In this document: in pieces, positions 8,420 through 14,994 of the stretch
Position numbering within the stretch: the stretch's first letter is position 1
How the letters are laid out: the number at the start of each line of letters is the position of its first letter
DNA from: Rhodoblastus sp.
GTDB taxonomy: Bacteria; Pseudomonadota; Alphaproteobacteria; Rhizobiales; Beijerinckiaceae
DNA: 32,821 nt
NCBI RefSeq assembly: GCF_019449565.1
Contig: NZ_JAGRPM010000047.1
Coordinates: 1 to 32,821 of the forward strand
Reading direction: 5' to 3'
Notes under the pieces: generated by a model
Told to the model about the DNA's origin: nothing
The model's input: the letters and a program-made list of their open reading frames with translations, nothing else
Database searches by the model: none
Translations under genes and position numbers: made by a program

Positions 8420-9547
8420 ATGAAAGGAAAACTCGAAGCTATCCAGGCTCTCCGCTTCATCGCGGCGACCGCCGTCGTCGTCGATCACGCGCTCAGTCAA
8501 CTTGTCAGCCGCGCTTTCTTGCCGCCCCGCTGGGAGCAATATGGCTGGCACTGCGGTCAAGCCGGCGTCTGGGCCTTCTTCGCCATCAGCGGCTTCATCA
8601 TGATCCACGCCGAACGCGAAAATTTCGGCCGTGGCGGCGGCGCGAAGGCCTTTATCGCCAAGCGCCTCGTCCGCATCGCGCCCATGTATTGGCTGGCCTC
8701 CCTGGTGGCGCTTGCGGCCCTGCTTTCGACGGGCCATGCGCCGCCAACCGTGTCCTATGTCGCCGCATCGCTCCTGTTCCTGCCCTCGCCCGCCCAACCG
8801 GGCGAGTTGATAAGGCCGCTGCTCGGCCAAGGCTGGACGCTGATCTATGAAATGATGTTCTATTGCATTTTTTTCTGCGCAATGTTTTTGACGTTTTATC
8901 GGGGCGCGGTCTCGATCCTTGCCGCGCTCGGCGCCCTGGTGCTCGCGGGCTCTGTCATCAAGCCCCTGGCGGCCGCCTATGATCCCTTTACGGTCGCGGC
9001 CTTCGTCACCGATCCCATCATCCTGCTCTTTGGCGCCGGCTGCGTCATCGGACTCGTCCGGCGGCGTCTCGATCGAATTGAATTGAGCCACGGTCTGATG
9101 GCCGCGCTTATTTTGCTGGGCGCGGCGGTTTCCCTGTTCGTCGCGGGCCGGTTCGGCTATCCGATGAATTTTTACGCGCGCGCCCCCTTCATGCTGCTGG
9201 CCACCGCCGCCGTTGCGATGTGCGCGTTTGCCAAAGACCGGTCGTCGCCATCGAGCCGGATCATGTCCCTGTTGGGCGACGCCTCATACAGCGTCTATCT
9301 TTTTCATCTGTTTTTTCTGAACGCACTGTTTTTCGCGGCTTCGCGGCTGCCCGGCTTTTCGCGCGCCGCCTGGCTTTATGTCATCGCCGCCGTCGCCGCC
9401 GCGAACGCGGCGGGTCTTGTCATCCATGTTTTCGTGGAAAAACCCCTGACCGCACGCCTGCGCGATCTCGTTGCGGGACGCCGGCGCCAGACTAGGTCGG
9501 CTCCTGCCGACATGCGCCCTGCTTTGCGCCCTTCTCCCGAAACATGA
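8420..9547 (+). CDS. Acyltransferase 3 family membrane protein (ExoZ-like)
   Basis: This 375-residue inner-membrane O-acyltransferase probably adds acetyl or similar groups to the polysaccharide. It starts with the family pattern IQALRFIAATAVVVDHAL, with the catalytic His23 in the first helix. GVWAFFAISGFIM follows, then KRLVRIAPMYWL, the conserved Arg-rich motif at a membrane boundary. About ten hydrophobic segments follow, and DASYSVYLFHLFFLNALFF near the C-terminus is typical. ATG 8420 is preferred over a TTG at 8402 that overlaps the preceding stop, because GAGGCGG lies upstream of it. Tight spacing after the sugar transferase implies one operon. The acyl donor and acceptor are unknown. 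Confidence 0.85.
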   Translation: MKGKLEAIQALRFIAATAVVVDHALSQLVSRAFLPPRWEQYGWHCGQAGVWAFFAISGFIMIHAERENFGRGGGAKAFIAKRLVRIAPMYWLASLVALAALLSTGHAPPTVSYVAASLLFLPSPAQPGELIRPLLGQGWTLIYEMMFYCIFFCAMFLTFYRGAVSILAALGALVLAGSVIKPLAAAYDPFTVAAFVTDPIILLFGAGCVIGLVRRRLDRIELSHGLMAALILLGAAVSLFVAGRFGYPMNFYARAPFMLLATAAVAMCAFAKDRSSPSSRIMSLLGDASYSVYLFHLFFLNALFFAASRLPGFSRAAWLYVIAAVAAANAAGLVIHVFVEKPLTARLRDLVAGRRRQTRSAPADMRPALRPSPET

Positions 9548-9656
9548 CTTCCGGAGCGATGGCGGTGCGGAGGTTCTGCGCCTCGTCGATATCGGCAGTT
9601 GCCTGCCGGCCCCGACGAGGCTTACCGCCCCAATCCATCACCCGAAATCGTCGCCA

Positions 9657-11003
9657 TCACCGATTCATGGATGGCTGAAGCCCGGAGAATCTGCGCTGCA
9701 GGTCATCCGGCGAGATCGGCTTATGAGCAACGTCAATGCCGCTTGCGACAATATCCGTTAGGGCCTCTTCATCGGTTTCACCCATTAAAACCAAGGCCGG
9801 GAATCGACGACCAGCGCGCCGCTCGAGTTCCTTGACCATTTGCACACCCGTCGATCCGTTTCCGATGTCGTAATCGGTAATGACCAGGTCGAAACGCATG
9901 TCGTCGTTCTCGCCACGTTTGAATGCCTCATCGGCGTCAGCCGCCGCGCAGGCTTCATATCCCCATTGTTCGACCAGGCTTTCGAGGGCGAAGCGCAAAA
10001 TCGCGTCATTTTCGACGATCAACACGCGACTGCGGCCTTTGCCGCCAGCGCCCTCGATATAACCGAAACAGTCGGGCGCGGCCGACTTCGGCAGCCACAA
10101 CGAAAATCTCGAACCTTTCCCGAGGCGAGAGCGAAGCTTGATGTCTGCGCCCAATAACGCCGCGTGTCGCGACGCGATTGCGAGGCCGAGGCCCAATCCC
10201 TTTTCGCTTTGTTGGCCCGGCGTTTCGAAATGAACGAATTCTTCGAAAATCTCCGACTGGCGTCCTGTTGGCACGCCAACTCCGGTGTCGATGACGTCTA
10301 TCCTGATACGCCCGCATCGACGCCTTAGCCCGACCAGGACGCCGCCGCTCGATGTAAAGCGAAGCGCATTTTCGATCAGGCGTCGCAGCGTTTTTTCGAG
10401 CAAATGAGAGTCTGAAATTGCGAACGCCTCGGGTGCGAACACCCGGAATCGAAGCCCCAGCAGGGAGGCCTTTTCGGCATATTCCGTCGAGAGACGACGA
10501 AGGAGCGCTCCGACGTCGACCGTCTTCATCGAAGGCTTGATCAAGTCCGCGTCAAGATAGGAAATCTCCAGCATCGCGCCCAGCAAGCCATTCAACCCAT
10601 CGACCGCCTGTCGCATCATATCGATGGTTTTGTGCGCGCGCGGATTTGTCGCGACCTGACGTTCGATTGACGGCAATAGCAACGCCAGCGCCTGCGCCGG
10701 TTGACGCAGTTCGTAGCTGGCGGACGCCAGAAAATTGGATTTCAATTTTCTGGCGCGGGCGACTTCCGATCGAACCTCGTCGGGATCAATTGCATTGGCG
10801 CGTCCAGGCGGTTTCCTGGGAATATATTTGCCAAAGGCGTCGCAAGCATAAGCCATAGCTGGTTCGCGATCGGCATGGCCGCGCGCGCTTCTCGCCACCG
10901 CGCCGGCGTTCGCGTTTCTCTCGGCTACGATGGTTGCTCGCGCAGCGAAGTCGTCGCCCTCGTCGAGAAGCATTTCGTCGAAAACTTGTTCATGGTTTTG
11001 CAT
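9657..11003 (-). CDS. Hybrid sensor kinase (HATPase plus receiver) with the H-box histidine replaced by Tyr
   Basis: The 448-residue protein has no membrane helix. Residues 1-80 show no clear sensor domain. A HisKA-like dimerisation domain starts at about 84, but the H-box reads FLASASYELRQPAQAL: Tyr97 (codon TAC at 10715-10713) stands where the phospho-accepting His should be. The ATPase domain looks intact: N-box LIENALRFT (Asn212), G1 box DTGVGVP (Asp239), G2 box GLGLGLAI. A receiver (about 326-440) keeps acidic Glu331/Asp333, phospho-acceptor Asp377 (VITDYDIG) and Lys428, but Met407 occupies the Thr/Ser switch position. ATG 11003 has a GAGGA site. It ends next to the exopolysaccharide genes, and a regulatory role there is only a guess. 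Confidence 0.85.
   Translation of the reverse strand: MQNHEQVFDEMLLDEGDDFAARATIVAERNANAGAVARSARGHADREPAMAYACDAFGKYIPRKPPGRANAIDPDEVRSEVARARKLKSNFLASASYELRQPAQALALLLPSIERQVATNPRAHKTIDMMRQAVDGLNGLLGAMLEISYLDADLIKPSMKTVDVGALLRRLSTEYAEKASLLGLRFRVFAPEAFAISDSHLLEKTLRRLIENALRFTSSGGVLVGLRRRCGRIRIDVIDTGVGVPTGRQSEIFEEFVHFETPGQQSEKGLGLGLAIASRHAALLGADIKLRSRLGKGSRFSLWLPKSAAPDCFGYIEGAGGKGRSRVLIVENDAILRFALESLVEQWGYEACAAADADEAFKRGENDDMRFDLVITDYDIGNGSTGVQMVKELERRAGRRFPALVLMGETDEEALTDIVASGIDVAHKPISPDDLQRRFSGLQPSMNR
10725..10755. repeat. Perfect 13-bp inverted repeat inside the sensor-kinase gene
   Basis: The arms CGCCAGAAAATTG (10725-10737) and CAATTTTCTGGCG (10743-10755) match exactly around a five-base loop. 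On the mRNA this encodes the ARKLKSNFLA stretch just before the altered H-box. Such a long perfect stem is unusual within a coding sequence. Confidence 0.85.
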
Positions 11004-11165
11004 GGCGATCCTCGCTTTCAAGTTAGCGCCATTCTGGCGTCTACTGGACGAGCAAAGATGGTCCAGAACGAGTTTCAAGCGCCAAGGCAACGCTGGCTGG
11101 ATTTCCCACGACGACAGCTGTTGGTCTCGCTCAGCTTAATTTGACAGCCAAAGTTTTTTTGAATT

Positions 11166-11203
11166 GGACGCGCGCCATTCGACTGTCCGTCCGGCGCGCG
11201 TCC
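11166..11203. repeat. GC-rich inverted repeat, 11-bp arms
   Basis: GGACGCGCGCC (11166-11176) and GGCGCGCGTCC (11193-11203) are exact reverse complements separated by 16 bases. No T-run follows in either direction (a T-run precedes it on the plus strand), so it is not a standard terminator. It could be a leader hairpin or a leftover recombination end. Confidence 0.7.
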
Positions 11204-11265
11204 CTTCGGCCGCCCTGGGGAGGAAGGGCGATCGGATTGCTTACCTGCCGATTAAGGAGTCCGCA

Positions 11266-11292
11266 GTGATCTATACGGTGACCTTAAAATAA
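11266..11292 (+). pseudogene. Beheaded start of a PfkB/1-phosphofructokinase-like gene
   Basis: AAGGAG at 11254-11259 is followed by GTG 11266 and codons for M-I-Y-T-V-T-L-K then TAA. MIYTVTLNPAxD is the near-invariant N-terminus of 1-phosphofructokinase and related PfkB sugar kinases. A proper ribosome-binding site plus the first seven residues, with nothing kinase-like after, suggests the rest of the gene was lost by a deletion or rearrangement. The match is short, so chance cannot be excluded. Confidence 0.4.
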
Positions 11293-11334
11293 CGATCTGC
11301 TCGGGACTGTCGAGTACATGCGGTTGACATATTT

Positions 11335-11635
11335 GGTACATAATATTTCGTTTGCGCTGGCATACAGTCGGCCTGCTGCGCTACCGCCTTGAAGGGCGCC
11401 AGCAATTTGAGAGCGTCGGGCGCGAAATGCGGCATGGCGCAGTGGATGTCGCCCGCGTCGAGCGTGGAGACTTCGGGCGACCGTCCGGCGATCCCATGAT
11501 CGCAAGAAGGACCTTGTCGCGCATCGTGACATCATGGGGCGGATCGCTCACCTTGAAGAACACCCCCTTCGAGGCGCCGCAGCCCATCAGCAGGCAAGGC
11601 GAGGGCCGATGATTTTTAGTGCGATGAATTCCCAT
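11335..11635 (-). pseudogene. Frameshifted remnant of a PrpF/GalD-like isomerase gene
   Basis: From ATG 11635 the minus strand encodes PCLLMGCGASKGVFFKVSD and RDKVLLAIMGSPDGR, matching the N-terminal signature of PrpF-family proteins (PCLLMRGGTSKGVFF and RDxxLLxxMGSPDxRQIDG). This family includes 2-methylaconitate isomerase and 4-oxalomesaconate tautomerase. The similarity stops at about 11490. In another frame the DNA continues as SPEVSTLDAGDIHCAMPHFA and LKLLAPFKAVAQQADC, which reads like protein but not a family I recognise. The usual full length (about 350-390 residues) is absent. This looks like a join of two gene scraps. Confidence 0.6.
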
Positions 11636-11641
11636 AATCTA

Positions 11642-11670
11642 TTGACGTGGGAAATTTTCCCACGTACAAA
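11642..11670 (+). promoter_or_regulatory. Promoter overlapped by a 21-bp palindromic operator
   Basis: TTGACG (11642-11647) and TACAAA (11665-11670) are spaced by exactly 17 bp, a reasonable vegetative promoter. A near-perfect dyad covers the whole spacer: arms ACGTGGGAAA (11645-11654) and TTTCCCACGT (11656-11665) around one central T. A protein bound here would block RNA polymerase, so an operator for a dimeric repressor is likely. The regulator is unknown. Confidence 0.6.
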
Positions 11671-11704
11671 AAACCGGGGACTTTGCAATGTTGGAGTTCG
11701 CTTC

Positions 11705-11932
11705 GTGTCCGTCATCTCGATTCTTGCTTCGCCTCCATCGGTTCATTCCCTCCGGGCCAATGTGAAGGTTCTGAACCGTTTCGCGAGAAGCGTCGCCGTC
11801 ACTTCTCTCCTGATCGGCGCTGTGCGCCTCGCGCCGCGTGTGTCGCAGGCCGCGTGGGGGTTGGCCGACTTTCGTCCGGCCGCCCTCCTTATCGCCGGTC
11901 CTTCCGCAGTCGCCTGGAGCGGCAAGCTATGA
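11705..11932 (+). CDS. Possible small membrane protein, unknown
   Basis: A 75-residue frame starts at GTG 11705 with GGAG eight bases upstream. It ends in a TGA that overlaps the next gene's start as ATGA (11929-11932), a classic sign of translational coupling. One hydrophobic helix (SVAVTSLLIGAVRLAP) follows a basic stretch (NVKVLNRFAR), so it could be a signal-anchor or small membrane protein. No family is recognised. Support comes from the promoter and palindrome upstream and the coupled stop/start; coding quality on its own is weak. A shorter form from GTG 11762 is possible. Confidence 0.4.
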   Translation: MSVISILASPPSVHSLRANVKVLNRFARSVAVTSLLIGAVRLAPRVSQAAWGLADFRPAALLIAGPSAVAWSGKL

Positions 11933-12420
11933 CCGATTTTCGGACCATCGCGCACACACAAGGCAGACATGCGGGCGCAGGCTCCTTCAGAATGGATGAG
12001 CGTTCGAAAACGCGCCTGGTCCGGATCGTTTTGGCTCTGCTTCCGGTGGCCTTCATTTTGGCTGGAGGTACGCAATCCATCGACCATGGGCGTCTCAGCG
12101 GCGCCGCGGAAGCCGATTCAATCGTCGGCTATGGCGCGATCGGAGCCAATCCCGACGCACGCCTTGACGACTTTGCCTATGATCGGCGGCCGGAGGAAGA
12201 GCGGAGCGAATTCGAAAATGTCATGACTTCGGCCTGCGGCGCGGGCGACGTCTTCGGCTGTGGTTTGCTCCTCACATGGCGCGCCCTGCTCATATTGCTG
12301 CACGTCTTCGAACAGGTCGTCATTTTCGTTCTGATTGCGCTGGCTTTCCGTTGGTTTGTTTGGACGAGGATCCGCGAAACCATCGAGAAGCGGAGCAGAA
12401 GAGCGCAACGACCTATGTGA
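11929..12420 (+). CDS. Two-helix membrane protein of unknown function
   Basis: The protein has 163 residues and begins MTDFRTIAHTQGRHAG. A first hydrophobic segment (VRIVLALLPVAFILAGG, about 30-48) may be a membrane anchor or an uncleaved signal. A polar middle domain of about 70 residues follows (DDFAYDRRPEEERSEFENVM; two Cys in SACGAGDVFGCG). A long second hydrophobic stretch (LLILLHVFEQVVIFVLIALA) precedes a basic tail. The arrangement suggests a periplasmic loop carried by two helices. ATG 11929 has GGAG nine bases upstream and overlaps the preceding small ORF by four bases. It converges on chrA. I recognise no family. Confidence 0.6.
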   Translation: MTDFRTIAHTQGRHAGAGSFRMDERSKTRLVRIVLALLPVAFILAGGTQSIDHGRLSGAAEADSIVGYGAIGANPDARLDDFAYDRRPEEERSEFENVMTSACGAGDVFGCGLLLTWRALLILLHVFEQVVIFVLIALAFRWFVWTRIRETIEKRSRRAQRPM

Positions 12421-12456
12421 GAAGCTTCGGCTGACCGGAAAGACCGTCGCCGTCCT

Positions 12457-13875
12457 TCATATCCCGCCGGGCGCAATCAGTCCCAGCGCGTAGAGCGCGA
12501 CGCCCGCCGCCGCCGAGGCGGCAAGGGTCTTCAACAGGCTGGCCTCGAAGCGGAAAATGGCGACGATCGCGCCGAGGGAAAGCAGCAGCGCCCACGGGTC
12601 AATGCTGGCGACGACTGGAACGTCGAACGAGAAGCCATATCCCCGCGCCGGAATGGTCTGGCGGAAGATCACATGCATCGCGAACCAGATGGCGAGATTG
12701 AGAATGACGCCGACGACCGCTGCGGTGATCGCCGATAGCGCGCCGGTCAGCGCCTTGTTGCCGCGCAATTGCTCGATATAAGGCGCGCCGAGGAAGATCC
12801 AGAGGAAGCAGGGGGTGAACGTCACCCAGACCGTCAACAACCCGCCAGCCGCGCCCGCGAGCAGCGGCGGCCATGATCCTGGCGAGCGGTAAGCCGCCAT
12901 GAAGCCCACGAATTGCAGCACCATGATCAGCGGGCCGGGCGTCGTCTCCGCCATGCCGAGGCCGTCGAGCATTTCGCCCGGCCTCAGCCAGTGAAAATCG
13001 TCGACCGCTCTCTGCGCGACATAGGCCAGCACCGCATAGGCGCCGCCGAAGGTCACCACCGCCATTTTGGAAAAGAACAAGGCGATCTGCGAAAAAATAT
13101 TGGCCCCGCCGAGGAAAAACAGCAGCGCGGCGACCGGGGCGAGCCAGGCGACGAGCCAGATCGCCCCGACCTTGAGCGACTGGCCGACGGTGATCGTCGC
13201 GTGGCTTGGCAGGTCTTCGCCCAGCAGGCTCTCGCCCGCTTTCGCCGCGCCGCTCGGACCATGGCCGCCGCCCGCCGCGAAGGCCGGATGGCCAGTCCTC
13301 CCGCCGAAAAATCCGATCACGCCCGCCGCCAGGATGATGAGCGGGAAGGCCACGTCGAAGAAGAAAATAGCGACGAAGGCCGCCGCCGCCAGCCCCTGCA
13401 TGACGCGGTTTTTGAGGGCCTTCTTACCGATACGCTGGACCGCCTGCAACACGATCGCCAGCACCGCCGCCTTGAGGCCGAAGAACAGCGCGGCGACGAT
13501 TCCGACCTTGCCGAAACCCGCATAGACGATGCTGAGGACCATGATGGCGACGGCGCCGGGCAGGACGAACAATCCCCCCGCCATGATCCCGCCGAGGGTC
13601 CGGTGCATCAGCCAGCCGATATAGGTGGCGAGCTGCTGCGCCTCGGGACCGGGCAGCAGCATGCAATAGTTGAGCGCGTGCAGGAACCGGCTGTCCGACA
13701 CCCATTTCTTCTCATCGACAAGAACGCGATGCATCAAGGCGATCTGCCCCGCCGGGCCGCCGAAGCTCAGGAGGGCGATGCGCGACCAGACCCGGAACGC
13801 CTCGCCAAGCGAGACGCCGTGTCCCACTTCATGTCCGGCTTCGGAGGCTGCGATGTCTTTGGTCAATTCGGTCAT
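12457..13875 (-). CDS. chrA: Chromate efflux transporter ChrA (long, two-domain form)
   Basis: The 472-residue inner-membrane protein is the long-chain type of the CHR superfamily, made of two homologous halves. The N-terminal half carries FGGPAGQIALMHRVLVDEKK and YCMLLPGPEAQQLATYIGW. The C-terminal half repeats the pattern as TFGGAYAVLAYVAQRAV and MAETTPGPLIMVLQFVGF. The G-G-x-x-x and P-G-P motifs in each half are the family hallmarks. It exports chromate from the cytosol, driven by the membrane potential. Its ATG overlaps the chrB stop as ATGA, so the two are translationally coupled. Length is normal for the family. Confidence 0.93.
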   Translation of the reverse strand: MTELTKDIAASEAGHEVGHGVSLGEAFRVWSRIALLSFGGPAGQIALMHRVLVDEKKWVSDSRFLHALNYCMLLPGPEAQQLATYIGWLMHRTLGGIMAGGLFVLPGAVAIMVLSIVYAGFGKVGIVAALFFGLKAAVLAIVLQAVQRIGKKALKNRVMQGLAAAAFVAIFFFDVAFPLIILAAGVIGFFGGRTGHPAFAAGGGHGPSGAAKAGESLLGEDLPSHATITVGQSLKVGAIWLVAWLAPVAALLFFLGGANIFSQIALFFSKMAVVTFGGAYAVLAYVAQRAVDDFHWLRPGEMLDGLGMAETTPGPLIMVLQFVGFMAAYRSPGSWPPLLAGAAGGLLTVWVTFTPCFLWIFLGAPYIEQLRGNKALTGALSAITAAVVGVILNLAIWFAMHVIFRQTIPARGYGFSFDVPVVASIDPWALLLSLGAIVAIFRFEASLLKTLAASAAAGVALYALGLIAPGGI

Positions 13876-14696
13876 TTCCGTTTATTGGCCGGGGCGGCGT
13901 GCCAGACGTGCGATTCATCGACGGCGTCACGACACCAGCGGTAGAAGGCGTCGTAAAGCGCGAGCCCGGCTTCAAGCTGCTCCAGATCGTCCGCGTAAAG
14001 CCGCGAAAGGCCGAGCGAGGCTGCGAGAAGTCCGGCGGCCTCGGGAACGAGATCGAGACGCGCGGTGTCGGCGCCCCGCACGATGGCCGCCAGCCGCAGC
14101 AGCGGCTCGGTCTTGAGGCCGAGTTCCTCGACCATCGCGTCGAAGGCGCAATTGGCGCCGCGATGCGACCAGAACACACCTTCGACATCGAAGGGCGCCG
14201 CCTGGAACGTCTCGGCCACGCCGAGAACGTCCGAGGGCGGCGCGAAGAGAAAGACGGCGTTCGGATCGACGAAGCGGCGGATCAGCCAGGGACAGGCGAT
14301 GCGGTCGACCTTCGGCCGCGCGCGCGTCACCCAGACGGTGCGGCCTTGCGCGTCGCGGGGGGGCAATTTGTCCTGGGGAACCAGCGGCAGACCCGCCGCC
14401 GCCCAGGCCGCAAAGCCCCCTTCGAGCGTCTCGGCGCGCACGCCACAATGGCGCAGCCAGGCGGCGACGCCGTGGCCAAAATGTCCGCCCCTTTCACAGA
14501 TGACGATTGCGGATTGGCCGGCGAGAGCCGGTCCCCATTGCGCGACGGCCGCGTGATCGCGGCGCACCGCGCCGGGAACGAGGCGTGGCTCCCTGGCGAA
14601 ATCCGCTTCGGCCCGGATATCGACAAGGGCCAGCCCCTTCGGCGAGCCGAGCAGGCGAACGAGTTTGTCGGAAGTTATCGACGTATAGGCAGACAT
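13872..14696 (-). CDS. chrB: Chromate resistance protein ChrB with N-terminal rhodanese domain
   Basis: This 274-residue protein combines a rhodanese-like domain (about 1-115) with the ChrB C-terminal domain (about 120-274). The rhodanese domain has LALVDIRAEADFAREPRLVP and a loop VICERGGHFGHG with Cys67 in the active-site position. The ChrB domain is recognised by VWVTRARPKVDRIACPWLIR, RRFVDPNAVFLFAPP and PFDVEGVFWSHRGANCAFDA. ChrB proteins are chromate-responsive regulators or accessory proteins of chrA operons. The rhodanese fusion might bind sulfur or chromate, which is inference. ATG 14696 (GAGGA upstream) begins a family-like N-terminus; the longer open frame upstream does not. Confidence 0.88.
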   Translation of the reverse strand: MSAYTSITSDKLVRLLGSPKGLALVDIRAEADFAREPRLVPGAVRRDHAAVAQWGPALAGQSAIVICERGGHFGHGVAAWLRHCGVRAETLEGGFAAWAAAGLPLVPQDKLPPRDAQGRTVWVTRARPKVDRIACPWLIRRFVDPNAVFLFAPPSDVLGVAETFQAAPFDVEGVFWSHRGANCAFDAMVEELGLKTEPLLRLAAIVRGADTARLDLVPEAAGLLAASLGLSRLYADDLEQLEAGLALYDAFYRWCRDAVDESHVWHAAPANKRK

Positions 14697-14994
14697 CCAG
14701 CGTCCTCGGCTGACAGAGCGGGACGCGATTCTTTGGCATGTCGCCTCGTGGGGAGATCGCGGTCCCCATGGCCGGAAATAGAACGCCAACGCTGGGCGAT
14801 GTCAATATCGGCGCAGGCCTGATCCGCGACAGGCTTTGAACGAGCCGGAAACCCTCGGTCGATGAACGCGACGGGGCCTTTGAGAAATGGCCATTTGCCG
14901 ATAAGGAGAAACCTGCGGCCTGTTCGACCAAGCTTTCAGGCGCGGCGCGGAAAATAGATCTGGAGCGGCTCCCATTGCGGGATATCTTGAACCC

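Larger units (their letters stand above)
11004..11704. other. Gene-poor segment with truncated gene remnants
   Basis: No intact gene lies between the sensor kinase and position 11705. The segment contains a GC-rich hairpin (11166-11203), a beheaded kinase gene start (11266-11292), a frameshifted PrpF-like fragment (11335-11635) and a promoter inside a palindrome (11642-11670), each listed separately. The mix of unrelated broken ends suggests past deletions or insertions at this site. Confidence 0.6.

Noticed and set aside
11324..11346. TTGACA followed by TAATAT as a promoter
   Set aside because: The spacing is only 11 bp, too short for a sigma-70 promoter, and no intact gene follows.
12913..13944. 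343-codon plus-strand ORF over chrA
   Set aside because: Antisense shadow of ChrA with highly charged low-complexity composition and no family match.
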